Shown here one piece after another: positions 19,523-27,451 of a stretch of 44,761 bases of DNA. The DNA comes from Candidatus Blautia excrementipullorum. Lineage in GTDB: Bacteria > Bacillota > Clostridia > Lachnospirales > Lachnospiraceae. The first letter of the stretch is position 1. Every line of letters begins with the position of its first letter. The stretch lies in contig DWYN01000056.1 in the NCBI GenBank assembly GCA_019118645.1, positions 1-44,761 on the forward strand. Direction: 5' to 3'. Under the pieces are notes generated by a model. The model saw only the letters and a program-made list of their open reading frames with translations. It was not told the DNA's origin and did not search any database. Made by a program: the position numbers and the translations under genes.

Positions 19523-20263
19523 TCAGGAATTCCGAAATCTGCTTAAAAATTCTTTTGTCAGTTCCTTCTGAGGATTTTCAAAAATCTCTTTTGATGTGCC
19601 TTCTTCCACAATCACACCATTTCCCATAAAAATCACATGTTTTGCCACATCCCGGGCAAAGGCCATCTCATGGGTGACGATGATCATGGTCAGTCCATCT
19701 TTCGCCAGCGTTCTCATTACCTCCAGAACTTCTCCCACCATCTGAGGATCCAGAGCGGAGGTAGGCTCGTCAAAAAGAATCATCTCCGGCTCCATAGCCA
19801 GAGCTCTTGCAATAGCCACACGCTGTTTCTGTCCTCCGGAAAGCTGTTTCGGCTTTGCATTGATATATGGCGCCATTCCAACCTTTTCCAGATACATCAT
19901 GGCGTTTTTCTCGGCCTCTTCTCTGCTCTTTTTCAGAACCTTTTCCTGACCTACCGTACAGTTTTTCAGCACGGTCATATTGTTAAACAGATTAAAGCTC
20001 TGGAAAACCATTCCCACCCTGGAACGGTACTCCGGCACATTCACTCCCTTTTCGGTAATATTTTTTCCATGATATAAAATTTCACCGGAAGAGGGCGTTT
20101 CCAGAAGGTTCATACAGCGCAGCAAAGTGGATTTGCCCGAGCCGGACGGTCCTATAATACAGGTAACATCCTTTGGTTTCACCGAGAAATCAATATCTTT
20201 CAAAATCTCATTGTTTCCAAAAGATTTTCCCAGATGCCGTACATTCAGGATTGCCTCGCTCAT
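19523..20263 (-). CDS. Polar amino acid ABC transporter ATP-binding protein (GlnQ/HisP type)
   Basis: The 246-residue ATPase has Walker A GPSGSGKS (38-45), a Q-loop in V-F-Q-S-F (86-90), the signature LSGGQ (141-145) and Walker B MILFDEP (161-167). Its D-P-Q-M-V-G-E-V-L region is typical of the polar amino acid uptake subfamily. It powers the permease encoded just upstream, whose end it overlaps by 4 bp (ATGA). The amino acid taken up cannot be named from this subunit. Confidence 0.93.
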   Translation of the reverse strand: MSEAILNVRHLGKSFGNNEILKDIDFSVKPKDVTCIIGPSGSGKSTLLRCMNLLETPSSGEILYHGKNITEKGVNVPEYRSRVGMVFQSFNLFNNMTVLKNCTVGQEKVLKKSREEAEKNAMMYLEKVGMAPYINAKPKQLSGGQKQRVAIARALAMEPEMILFDEPTSALDPQMVGEVLEVMRTLAKDGLTMIIVTHEMAFARDVAKHVIFMGNGVIVEEGTSKEIFENPQKELTKEFLSRFRNS

Positions 20264-21054
20264 GGTTTCTTAACCTTCCTTTCCTTGTAAGAATACATAC
20301 CGCTGGTATAAGTCAGGGTATCGGTAGTTGCCAGATCATAATTGTCCGGTCCGTCCATTCTGCGCTCCAGAAGACGCAGAAGGCGGGAACAGGTAAAGGT
20401 CATGACAAAATAGATCACCATGGCAATGGTAAAGGATTCAAAGTAAGTATACAGCGCTCCCGCAACTCCCTTGGTAGTATAAAACAGTTCTACTGTGCCA
20501 ATGATGGAAAGTACGCAGGTATCCTTGATATTGATGATCAGGTTATTTCCGATCTGGGGCATAATATTCCGGATAGCCTGGGGGAGGATCACGTTCACCA
20601 TCGTCTGTACATGGGTCATGCCGATCGCTTTTGCTCCCTCCGTCTGGCCCTCATCAATAGAAAGAATTCCGCCCCTGACAGTTTCCGCCATGTAAGCTCC
20701 CGTATTAATGGAAACGATCAGGATTGCCGCAAACCACATGGACATATTAATCTCAAAAAGATATGAGCTACCGAAGTAGATGAACATGGCCTGAGCCATC
20801 ATGGGAGTTCCCCTGAAGAACTCCACATAGCAGGCCATAATAAATTTTATTATTTTAACGATAACACGCTTTACAACGGAATCGTTTTTGTCAACAGGAA
20901 TCGTCTGAATGATACCCACCACAAATCCGATAATGCATCCGAACAGCGTTCCGACAAGGGCAAGCCACAGGCTTACTCCCGCGCCTTTTAAAAAGGATGG
21001 TCCATATTGCTGGAGCAGATAAATAATCCGGCCCCCAAAACTCTCAGGCAGCAT
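20260..21054 (-). CDS. Polar amino acid ABC transporter permease (HisM/YecS type)
   Basis: The 264-residue membrane protein has about five transmembrane helices. The coupling (EAA) loop reads E-G-A-K-A-I-G-M-T-H-V-Q-T-M, followed by V-I-L-P-Q-A, the HisM/GlnP family pattern. R-G-T-P-M-M-A-Q ahead of it is also characteristic. Only one permease gene is present, so it probably acts as a homodimer. It lies 16 bp after the binding-protein gene and overlaps the ATPase gene by 4 bp. Confidence 0.92.
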   Translation of the reverse strand: MLPESFGGRIIYLLQQYGPSFLKGAGVSLWLALVGTLFGCIIGFVVGIIQTIPVDKNDSVVKRVIVKIIKFIMACYVEFFRGTPMMAQAMFIYFGSSYLFEINMSMWFAAILIVSINTGAYMAETVRGGILSIDEGQTEGAKAIGMTHVQTMVNVILPQAIRNIMPQIGNNLIINIKDTCVLSIIGTVELFYTTKGVAGALYTYFESFTIAMVIYFVMTFTCSRLLRLLERRMDGPDNYDLATTDTLTYTSGMYSYKERKVKKP

Positions 21055-21070
21055 CTACGCTCCTCCTTTA

Positions 21071-21919
21071 TTACTCAGAAAGAGGCTGAACAGAAATGGC
21101 CTCATCCATCATCTCAGAATAATCATCTTCTGTCATTTCTGACAGTACACCGTTAATCGCATCTTTCAGCTCGTCATTTCCCTTTTTCAGAGAAATACCG
21201 ATATTGATCTCCTCATCAGAAACCTCAAAGGCTCCGTCCGTGCCGCTGAAATCAAGAAGTTTCAGATCCGGATAAGCTACGCAGGCAGCCATTCCAGTAG
21301 GCATATCTGTCACTACCGCATCGCACTTTCCGGATTCAAGGGCAACCAGCATTGCCGGTGCGCTTTCCTGGGCCGGAAGAATATTGGCGTCCGGAATCTG
21401 CGGGAGGCAGGTATCGTACCATACGGTGTTCTGCTGGGAGGTACAGGTAACTCCCTTCAGATCCTCCACGCTTGCTGCGTCCTTATAGTCTCCGTCAGCT
21501 TTTACAAGAGTAATAATAGACGCATAATAGTATGGTTCTGTGAAATCCACCATCTGAGAGCGCTCGGAAGTAATAGACTGTCCGGCGATGACACAGTCCA
21601 CCTGTCCGGACTGAACTGCCGGAACAAGGGAATCCCAGTCAAGCTTTACAATCTCCAGGTCATATCCCAGTTCTTCCGTAATATGCTTTGCCATCATTAC
21701 ATCATATCCGTTTGCATAATCAGAGCTTCCGGAAATCGGAACAGCTCCGTTGGAATCATCCGGCTGAGTCCAGTTGTAGGGAGCATAGCCGCACTCCATC
21801 GCTACTTTCAAAGTTTTCTTTTCGTCTGCGCTGACACTCTGCGCACCAATCATCCCGCAGGTCATTGCCGCCGCAACAGCTGAAGCTGTAAGCATTTTCC
21901 ACATTTTGTTCTTCCTCAT
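21071..21919 (-). CDS. Extracellular amino acid-binding protein of the ABC transporter
   Basis: The preferred start is the ATG at 21919, behind GAGGAGG, giving 282 residues; an in-frame ATG at 22054 overlaps the -10 box of the predicted promoter and so should not be in the transcript. Residues 1-31 form a signal peptide with likely cleavage after V-S-A31; no clear lipobox is seen (Cys21 follows A-M-T). The mature part is an SBP family 3 protein, with G-Y-A-P-Y-N-W, G-Y-D-V-M-M-A and the conserved S-E-R-S-Q-M-V-D-F-T-E-P-Y-Y. The family binds polar amino acids such as Gln, His, Arg or cystine, and the ligand here is open. Confidence 0.9.
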   Translation of the reverse strand: MRKNKMWKMLTASAVAAAMTCGMIGAQSVSADEKKTLKVAMECGYAPYNWTQPDDSNGAVPISGSSDYANGYDVMMAKHITEELGYDLEIVKLDWDSLVPAVQSGQVDCVIAGQSITSERSQMVDFTEPYYYASIITLVKADGDYKDAASVEDLKGVTCTSQQNTVWYDTCLPQIPDANILPAQESAPAMLVALESGKCDAVVTDMPTGMAACVAYPDLKLLDFSGTDGAFEVSDEEINIGISLKKGNDELKDAINGVLSEMTEDDYSEMMDEAISVQPLSE

Positions 21920-22004
21920 TTCTCGTTTCCTCCTCATGATCTTCTTTTGTATCTGCTCTTTCTCCCGCAGCTTCACTGCAGAACAGTTACTTCTCCTTAT
22001 CGAC

Positions 22005-22044
22005 AAAAAAGCAGCGCAAAAAAACCCAAGGGCTCCATTGCGCT
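22005..22044 (-). promoter_or_regulatory. Terminator-like hairpin at the start of the transporter leader
   Basis: On the minus strand, AGCGCAA (22038-22044) pairs with TTGCGCT (22013-22019), and GCTTTTTTG follows. It sits almost at the predicted transcript start. It could be an attenuator or a 5' stabilising stem. Confidence 0.45.
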
Positions 22045-22052
22045 TTTGCACC

Positions 22053-22081
22053 ATTTTAATACTTTATGGTAAGAAAGTCAA
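22053..22081 (-). promoter_or_regulatory. Predicted sigma-A promoter of the amino acid ABC transporter operon
   Basis: On the minus strand, TTGACT (22076-22081), 17 nt, TAAAAT (22053-22058). It lies between the terminator of the upstream hydrolase gene and the leader hairpin. Confidence 0.7.
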
Positions 22082-22100
22082 GGTTTTGTAATATTTTGTG

Positions 22101-22130
22101 AAAAAAGAAGCTGTCCCGCCGGACAGCTTC
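22101..22130 (-). terminator. Intrinsic terminator of the NlpC/P60 hydrolase gene
   Basis: A perfect 10-bp stem (22107-22116 with 22121-22130), a 4-nt loop and six T after it on the minus strand. It lies 17 bp beyond the stop codon. Confidence 0.9.
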
Positions 22131-22146
22131 CTATGTAACTGTTTCA

Positions 22147-23544
22147 CTATACAAGACGTCTTACAGAAAGAATTGTTCTGTATGCCGCATTGTCACTGAT
22201 TTTAATTCCGTCTTTTGCATTGGAAGCATGCACAATCTTGCCGTCTCCCATGTAAATTGCAACGTGTCCGCCGTAGCAGATCAAGTCGCCGGGCTGTGCG
22301 TCTTCATAAGAAACCTCGGTTCCTGCATTCTGCTGCTCATAAGAGGTTCTCGGAAGATCAACGCCGAAATTTGCGTATACGCTCTGCACAAATCCGGAGC
22401 AGTCCGCGCCGTCAGTCAGACTTGTTCCGCCCCATACATAGGGATTTCCAACAAACTGTGTCGCAAAGTCAACGACCGAGGAACCTGTTCCGGAAGAACT
22501 GGAGGAACTGGAAGAAGACTCATATTCTGACGGATCCACAGTATTTGAGGAATCAATCACATTGCCGTACTCATCATATTCATAATCGCTGTCAGACTCG
22601 CTGTAATCTTCTTCGGAAGCAACTTCGCTCGCATCTACCTCATTGCCTTCCTCATCGTATACAGTTTCACCGTTTTCTGCCGCTTCGCTTGGGTCTACTT
22701 CATTGCCCTCTTCGTCATATACAACGGTTTCTTCCTGGTCCTGCTGTGCCGCTTCCTCTGCTGCCGCTGCAGCTGCAGCTGCTTCTGCCTGGCGTCTTGC
22801 CTCTTCTTCTGCTGCAATACGCTCTGCTTCAAGCTGCTCGATTTCCGCCTGCTGCTGCTGGATCAGAGCTGCATATTCATTTGCCATCTGCTGTGCATAT
22901 GCAATTTCATTGTCATAATTAGCAGAAGTTGCTTTTCTCTCATCAATAGCTGTCTGCAGGTTCACGGATTCTGCTTCATATTCCTGTTTCATGCCTTCCA
23001 GCTCTGCTTTTTCCTGTTCATACTGCTGGCCAAGCTGTGTAACCTGCTCAATTGTATTTACATATGTCTCCAGACTCTGTCTGTCATATTCATACATCTT
23101 CTGCGTATATTCCGCTTTCGTAAGGAGCTCGGAAAGGTTTTCCGCATTTACCATCATCTGGAACCATGCATCGCTTCCGCCTTTTTCATACAGATACTGA
23201 ATACGCTGCTTCATAGCCTCGTACTGTTTGTCTTTTGCATTCTGCGCTTTTACAAGATCCGCCTGAGTCTGCTCAATATCCGCCTGCTTATTGCTGATGT
23301 CACCTTCCAGAGTCTGAATGGAAACCATGACATTTACAAGATTGGCGTCTAATGCGGCAATTTCATTTTCCAACTGCTGTTTTGCAGCGTAAAACTGATC
23401 AATCTGCGCATATGTAGCATCCAGCTGTGCACTGGTCCATGCCTGTTCCTCTCTCAGTTCATCCTCGCGGGAAGCACTTACAGTTGCAGCCTGTCCTACT
23501 GTCATCATAACTGCTAACATCAGACATACAATTCTTTTTTTCAT
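22147..23544 (-). CDS. Secreted peptidoglycan hydrolase, coiled coil + NlpC/P60 (CwlO/PcsB-like)
   Basis: From the ATG at 23544 (GAGGTGAG upstream) the protein has 465 residues. It has a signal peptide (1-24, cleavage after V-S-A-S), a long coiled coil (about 26-265, Glu/Gln/Ala-rich), an acidic linker with two copies of YDEEGNEVD (276-284 and 296-304), a nine-Ser run (343-351) and a C-terminal NlpC/P60 domain. The catalytic residues are Cys382 in DCSGFV, His427 in GGHVAIYMG and His439. The enzyme should cut D-Glu/meso-DAP bonds in wall peptides. The coiled coil resembles the region through which FtsEX gates CwlO and PcsB. It has its own promoter, WalR-like sequences upstream and a terminator. 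Confidence 0.92.
   Translation of the reverse strand: MKKRIVCLMLAVMMTVGQAATVSASREDELREEQAWTSAQLDATYAQIDQFYAAKQQLENEIAALDANLVNVMVSIQTLEGDISNKQADIEQTQADLVKAQNAKDKQYEAMKQRIQYLYEKGGSDAWFQMMVNAENLSELLTKAEYTQKMYEYDRQSLETYVNTIEQVTQLGQQYEQEKAELEGMKQEYEAESVNLQTAIDERKATSANYDNEIAYAQQMANEYAALIQQQQAEIEQLEAERIAAEEEARRQAEAAAAAAAAEEAAQQDQEETVVYDEEGNEVDPSEAAENGETVYDEEGNEVDASEVASEEDYSESDSDYEYDEYGNVIDSSNTVDPSEYESSSSSSSSSGTGSSVVDFATQFVGNPYVWGGTSLTDGADCSGFVQSVYANFGVDLPRTSYEQQNAGTEVSYEDAQPGDLICYGGHVAIYMGDGKIVHASNAKDGIKISDNAAYRTILSVRRLV
22621..22719 (-). repeat. Tandem acidic repeat in the hydrolase linker
   Basis: Residues 276-288 and 296-308 of the encoded protein repeat the unit Y-D-E-E-G-N-E-V-D-(P/A)-S-E with a 20-residue period. 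A third, degenerate copy follows as Y-D-E-Y-G-N-V-I-D near 323-331. Confidence 0.75.
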
Positions 23545-23610
23545 GTTTCTCACCTCATATTTTAACAACTTATGTAACAATTGCGAAATATCTTTCTGAA
23601 CTTCTTTTAC

Positions 23611-23639
23611 ATATTACCACAGGAACTATGGGATTGCAA
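23611..23639 (-). promoter_or_regulatory. Predicted sigma-A promoter of the NlpC/P60 hydrolase gene
   Basis: On the minus strand, TTGCAA (23634-23639), 17 nt, TAATAT (23611-23616) with TGG before it (extended -10). The leader also has TGTTAC and TGTTAA hexamers six bases apart (23562-23579), a near-WalR arrangement. Confidence 0.6.
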
Positions 23640-23657
23640 GAGTAAATCGTTAAAAAT

Positions 23658-23674
23658 TTTAAATTTTTGTAACA
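23658..23674 (-). promoter_or_regulatory. WalR (YycF)-like box upstream of the hydrolase promoter
   Basis: On the minus strand the site reads TGTTAC, five A, TTTAAA, one base off the WalR consensus TGTWAH-N5-TGTWAH. It lies upstream of the -35 box, where WalR activates wall-hydrolase genes in Bacillus. The surroundings are A/T-rich, so chance is possible. The rest of 23675-23790 holds no gene that I can support. Confidence 0.4.
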
Positions 23675-23791
23675 TTTATTAAAGATTATGCAACAGGCAG
23701 GCCTTTCCGCCGCCTTTCCAACGCCATTATTCCAAGTGACAGAAACCTGAGCATTGCCTTTTTACTCAGCGTAATCTTGTTGTCGTTAAAG

Positions 23792-23827
23792 AAAAAAGGA
23801 GATTTCCTCCTCTCAGAAGAAATCTCC
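23792..23827 (-). terminator. Intrinsic terminator of the repeat-bearing hydrolase gene
   Basis: GGAGATTTC (23798-23806) pairs with GAAATCTCC (23819-23827); six T follow on the minus strand. It lies 18 bp beyond the stop codon at 23845. Confidence 0.88.
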
Positions 23828-23844
23828 GGACAGCTGATTCTGTC

Positions 23845-25449
23845 TCAGCTGAAAAGATCCGCAAGAATCTGGTTCGCCGTCATATTTCTGTAATCATTAC
23901 TCAGAGCCGTCCAGCGCAGGTAATTTCCCCGCCTGATATAGTTTCCGCAGGAAGGGCTGTAATTATACTTCGTATAGCCCTTAAACTGTGACATATACTG
24001 TTTTGCCAGCGCAACCGCCTGGCTGTCATAGCTTCCTGACGGCGTCGTAGTTCCGGAAATCTGCACACCCGCCTGTGGAGTTGAGTGAACGACAACTGCG
24101 CTCTTATCCTCGCACTGTCCCAGAACAATCCAGGTGTGGCCGTCGTCAAATCCTATATCTCCGGGATATAATTTCCAGTCTGTCTTTGACAGGTAGTTCT
24201 GATTATAGACCGTTCCCCAGCCTTTTCCTTTGTAATAGCTTCCGATTTCACCGGATACTACCGTGGCATAGCTGTTCATCACCTGATAGGTTGTCCATCC
24301 TACAAACCCGGAACAGTCCAAACCTTTGTCTGTGTAAAAGCGGTAATCGTCATAATCGTAACTGCGGTTATGGCTGTTGTACCAGGACGTCCAGACCGGA
24401 CTTACTCCCTTTCTCGTAGCGTCGCTGTTATGTCCGCCGCCCCATACATAGAGGGTTCTTCCCACCGGCTGCATTGCTGCAAGCAGGAAATTTTTCACTG
24501 TCTTGGCAGTTCCCGGCTGTGCAGGACGAATGGCCGCATCTGCATCCACAGTGGACTCTGAAGAGGAATCAGTTATGATCACATATCCGTCTGAGCCAAA
24601 CTGGTAGCTCTGCCCGTCGATGGTCTTCGTCCCCGTCACCATAACTGCTGTATCAGGATCAAAATATCTTCGTCCGCCGCTGTCTGAAAGCCAGCCCGTC
24701 ACAGCCACTCCTGTACTGGTATTAAAATAATAGGTATTTCCCCGGATTGTCCGGAGTCCTTTCATCATAACTCCTGCGCTGGTAAAATATCTCCTGGTTT
24801 TTTTATCTCTGGAAGTAACCCAGCCTGTAGCCATCTGATAAGTACCCCCGCGGAAATATCGGGTATTTCCGTTGGCCGCTGTCAGAAAGCCGCTTTTTGC
24901 AACGCCGGTATTTGCGTCAAAATAGTAGGAATATCCGCCGATTTTTTTCAGACTTTTATACATGACGCCTGTCGTTGGATGAAAATACCATCTTTGATTT
25001 TTAGAGTTCTTCATCCATCCCGTAGCCATCCGGTAAGTACCGCCGCGGAAATATCGGGTATTTCCGTTGGCCGCACGCAGAAAGCCGCTCTTTGCCCATC
25101 CTGTTTTTCCATCAAAATAATAACGGTAGCTTCCGATTTTCTGAAGTCCCGTTTTCATTGCGCCGGTTCTTGTATCAAAATAACGGCATCTTCCTCCGGA
25201 AATTCGATACCATCCTTTGTACAGAACGCCGGTTCTGACATTCAGATAATATTTTTTTCCGTCGAGAGTAAGCCATCCTTTTACTCTTTTTCCGTTTTTA
25301 TAGTAGTAAGTTTTACCCCCGATAGTCCGAAATCCTGTTGTGGCTGCCTTTGTCTCCACCGTAGTCGCCTGTACCGTAAATCCGGCCGCAAAAATCAAAA
25401 GCCCCAGCAGAATTCCCCAGAATTTCCAGCTTTTCCTTACCTTCTTCAT
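23845..25449 (-). CDS. Secreted NlpC/P60-type hydrolase with glucan/choline-binding-like wall repeats
   Basis: From the ATG at 25449, behind AGGAAGAGGAAAG, the protein has 534 residues. A signal peptide occupies about 1-36. Residues 38-290 are repeats of the cell-wall-binding type (T-Y-Y-Y-K-N-G, G-W, Y-Y-F-D-x-x-T-G), as in choline- or glucan-binding proteins. The C-terminal catalytic domain (about 315-510) has Y-V-W-G-G-G (334-339), Cys379 in LDCSGFVGW, His438 in DGHTWIVLG and His455. The segment between Y-V-W-G-G and D-C-S-G is about 38 residues, against about 9 in the neighbouring NlpC protein. It probably binds and trims peptidoglycan outside the cell. Confidence 0.88.
   Translation of the reverse strand: MKKVRKSWKFWGILLGLLIFAAGFTVQATTVETKAATTGFRTIGGKTYYYKNGKRVKGWLTLDGKKYYLNVRTGVLYKGWYRISGGRCRYFDTRTGAMKTGLQKIGSYRYYFDGKTGWAKSGFLRAANGNTRYFRGGTYRMATGWMKNSKNQRWYFHPTTGVMYKSLKKIGGYSYYFDANTGVAKSGFLTAANGNTRYFRGGTYQMATGWVTSRDKKTRRYFTSAGVMMKGLRTIRGNTYYFNTSTGVAVTGWLSDSGGRRYFDPDTAVMVTGTKTIDGQSYQFGSDGYVIITDSSSESTVDADAAIRPAQPGTAKTVKNFLLAAMQPVGRTLYVWGGGHNSDATRKGVSPVWTSWYNSHNRSYDYDDYRFYTDKGLDCSGFVGWTTYQVMNSYATVVSGEIGSYYKGKGWGTVYNQNYLSKTDWKLYPGDIGFDDGHTWIVLGQCEDKSAVVVHSTPQAGVQISGTTTPSGSYDSQAVALAKQYMSQFKGYTKYNYSPSCGNYIRRGNYLRWTALSNDYRNMTANQILADLFS
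24820..25089 (-). repeat. Duplicated 25-residue segment (65-residue period) in the wall-binding region
   Basis: Residues 121-145 and 186-210 of the encoded protein are nearly identical (S-G-F-L-x-A-A-N-G-N-T-R-Y-F-R-G-G-T-Y and so on). The DNA is also near-identical at 25015-25089 and 24820-24894, which points to recent duplication. Confidence 0.8.
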
Positions 25450-25497
25450 ATCTCTTTCCTCTTCCTGCCCCATTTTTGTTACTTTTATTTTTTATTT

Positions 25498-25514
25498 TTT
25501 ACAATCTTGTTACA
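25498..25514 (-). promoter_or_regulatory. Exact WalR (YycF) box match in the leader of the repeat-bearing hydrolase
   Basis: On the minus strand the site reads TGTAAC-AAGAT-TGTAAA, a full match to TGTWAH-N5-TGTWAH. It lies about 7-23 nt downstream of the predicted transcript start, a position that suggests repression. Confidence 0.5.
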
Positions 25515-25527
25515 AGAGTATGTAGGT

Positions 25528-25556
25528 ATTATATCTCATGTTTTTCTGCCAGTCAA
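25528..25556 (-). promoter_or_regulatory. Predicted sigma-A promoter of the repeat-bearing hydrolase gene
   Basis: On the minus strand, TTGACT (25551-25556), 17 nt, consensus TATAAT (25528-25533). Confidence 0.75.
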
Positions 25557-25604
25557 TAATTTTATAACAAATGAAAATTTTCCGCCTCATCTTTTTCTGC
25601 AAAC

Positions 25605-25629
25605 AAAAAGAGTGAAGATTTCTCTTCAC
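25605..25629 (-). terminator. Intrinsic terminator of the diaminopimelate dehydrogenase gene
   Basis: GTGAAGA (25612-25618) pairs with TCTTCAC (25623-25629) around a 4-nt loop that reads GAAA on the minus strand. A T-rich tract follows. Confidence 0.8.
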
Positions 25630-25669
25630 CCTTTCCTTCTGATTTTTGCTTTCCGTTCCCGGCGTTTTC

Positions 25670-26656
25670 TCAAAGCAGACGCTTCCGCAGTTCAGCTCCA
25701 TCCAGCGGGCTTAAATATGCGGGAGGAACATCAAAGACGGTCTTGCATCCTTTCTGTCCTTCCTGGCTCATCCGGTATGCAGCTCTTGCATATGCGACAA
25801 TCACCGAGGATGTAAATTCCGGATTGGAGTCCAGTTTCAGGCTGTACTCAATTACATGGCTGTTTTCATCATTCCAACCTGTTTTTCCGGAACGGATCAC
25901 AAATCCGCCGTGAGGAATGCCGCTGTGGTCGCGTTTCAGTTCTTCCTCTGATATAAAATGCACCGTTGTATCATACTCGTCAAAATAATTGGGCATTGTC
26001 TTGATTTCCTGTTCAATACGGGAAAGATCCGCTCCCTCTTCAGCCACTACGAAGCATTCTCTTGTATGTTTCTGTCTGGTTGTAAGATCCGGATTTTCTT
26101 CTTTCCGCACTGCTTCCAGAGCCGCTTCCACAGGAATCGTATACTGCTTGCCGTCTTTCACGCCGTCAATTCTGCGGATTGCATCGGAATGTCCCTGGCT
26201 CACTCCTTTGCCCCAGAATGTATAATCTTTTCCATTTGTGAGAATGGCGTTTGCATACATCCTGTTCAAAGAAAACATGCCCGGATCCCAGCCCACGGAA
26301 ATAATGCCCACATGTCCGCTTTCTGAAGCGGCTTTATCTACATTTTCAAAATGTTCCGGGATTTTTGCATGGGTGTCAAAGCTGTCCACCACATGAAACC
26401 ACTTGGCATATCGAGGCGTCTGTTCCGGAAGGTCTGTGGCGCTTCCTCCGCAGAGAATCAGAACATCAATTTCATCTTTCATTTTTTCCGCATCATCTGC
26501 ATGATACACCTTGGCTGTTTCTGTAAGAATTTTTACTGTTTTCGGATCACGGCGGGTAAATACCGCCACAAGCTCCATATCCGGATTATGTTTAATGGCG
26601 CATTCCACACCGCGTCCCAGATTTCCATAACCCATAACGCCAATTCGAATACTCAT
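25670..26656 (-). CDS. ddh: meso-Diaminopimelate D-dehydrogenase
   Basis: From the ATG at 26656, after GAGGAGG, the protein has 328 residues, the usual Ddh length. The NADP-binding motif G-Y-G-N-L-G-R-G is at 9-16. Family blocks such as C-G-G-S-A-T-D, V-D-S-F-D-T-H, S-V-G-W-D-P-G-M-F-S and W-G-K-G-V-S-Q-G-H-S-D-A are all present. The enzyme makes meso-DAP from tetrahydrodipicolinate in one step with NADPH and ammonia, a short route to lysine and wall cross-links. Its place beside two wall hydrolases fits a meso-DAP peptidoglycan. It has its own promoter and terminator, so it is a single-gene unit. Confidence 0.95.
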   Translation of the reverse strand: MSIRIGVMGYGNLGRGVECAIKHNPDMELVAVFTRRDPKTVKILTETAKVYHADDAEKMKDEIDVLILCGGSATDLPEQTPRYAKWFHVVDSFDTHAKIPEHFENVDKAASESGHVGIISVGWDPGMFSLNRMYANAILTNGKDYTFWGKGVSQGHSDAIRRIDGVKDGKQYTIPVEAALEAVRKEENPDLTTRQKHTRECFVVAEEGADLSRIEQEIKTMPNYFDEYDTTVHFISEEELKRDHSGIPHGGFVIRSGKTGWNDENSHVIEYSLKLDSNPEFTSSVIVAYARAAYRMSQEGQKGCKTVFDVPPAYLSPLDGAELRKRLL

Positions 26657-26731
26657 TTTCGTTTCCTCCTCGTTGCTCACGCTGAAAATATGTTTTTCAT
26701 CGCTGTCTCTGCACTCTGACAGTCACTATTT

Positions 26732-26760
26732 ATCTTAATCGGTTTATATGCAAATGTCAA
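26732..26760 (-). promoter_or_regulatory. Predicted sigma-A promoter of ddh
   Basis: On the minus strand, consensus TTGACA (26755-26760), 17 nt, TAAGAT (26732-26737). The leader is about 70 nt; I see no lysine riboswitch in it. Confidence 0.75.
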
Positions 26761-26807
26761 TCGCACAGACATAGCACACCGGTAATTCCATATCCCCTCT
26801 GCTGATG

Positions 26808-27446
26808 TCAGCAGCAAAGTATGCCGCTTCCCGGACAGCAGATACTGCATGCCATATTTGCCAGGCAGAGCTTCATGCAGAAATTGTCTCCGTCTGCCGG
26901 CATTCCTCCGAATGGATTCTGGTGCTCCTGATACCAGGCGCCGCCGCCCTCCATTCTCTGAAGCATCGCCCTGTACTGCATATTGTCCGGCTCCTGGCGC
27001 ACTGCCTCCCGGATATCATTCAAAGCATTCACGTTATTTCCCAGGCCCATGTTGGCAATAGAGGAAAGGTAATACCACTGACCGTTTCTCTGTTTTAAAG
27101 AAGAAAGCACATTCATAGCCTCCTGATAGTGACCGCTCTGGATATAATTGTAAGCCGCCTGTCTTCGGATGGCTTCCTCGTCCTGGTAGCCGCTGTTCGT
27201 CTGACTGCCGAAACCGCCAAAACCACCGCTGTTATAATCTCCGTAGGAAGAACCATATTCCCGTTCTTTCATAATCTGATCATAGGCCTGCTGAATTTCT
27301 TTAAATTTTTCTTCCGCCTGTGCTTTATTCGGATTATTGATATTCGCATCCGGATGATACTTTCTGCTCAGTCTCCGGTATGCTTTCTTTATTTCTTCAT
27401 CAGATGCATCTCTGGATACACCCAGAACACTATATGGATCAAACAT
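26808..27446 (-). CDS. J-domain (DnaJ-like) protein with TPR-like region and cysteine-rich tail
   Basis: The 212-residue protein starts with a J domain (1-65), with the HPD motif at 31-33 that stimulates Hsp70 ATPase. A Gly/Ser/Tyr-rich linker (about 64-88) follows, then a TPR-like helical stretch (about 92-165). The last 23 residues hold seven Cys (190, 194, 200, 203, 204, 211, 212), ending in C-C. There is no zinc-finger domain like that of true DnaJ, so this is a J-protein with a dedicated client or site. It follows the DUF5685 gene by 5 bp and is probably co-transcribed with it and the zinc-ribbon gene. The Cys tail could bind metal or be lipid-modified; that is inference. Confidence 0.85.
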   Translation of the reverse strand: MFDPYSVLGVSRDASDEEIKKAYRRLSRKYHPDANINNPNKAQAEEKFKEIQQAYDQIMKEREYGSSYGDYNSGGFGGFGSQTNSGYQDEEAIRRQAAYNYIQSGHYQEAMNVLSSLKQRNGQWYYLSSIANMGLGNNVNALNDIREAVRQEPDNMQYRAMLQRMEGGGAWYQEHQNPFGGMPADGDNFCMKLCLANMACSICCPGSGILCC

Positions 27447-27451
27447 GTTAT

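Noticed and set aside
26657..26731. Possible lysine riboswitch before ddh
   Set aside because: The leader of about 70 nt is far too short for that aptamer.
26800..26816. Stem CTGCTGA/TCAGCAG at the end of the J-domain gene
   Set aside because: The 2-nt loop is too tight and no T-tract follows, so I do not call it a terminator.
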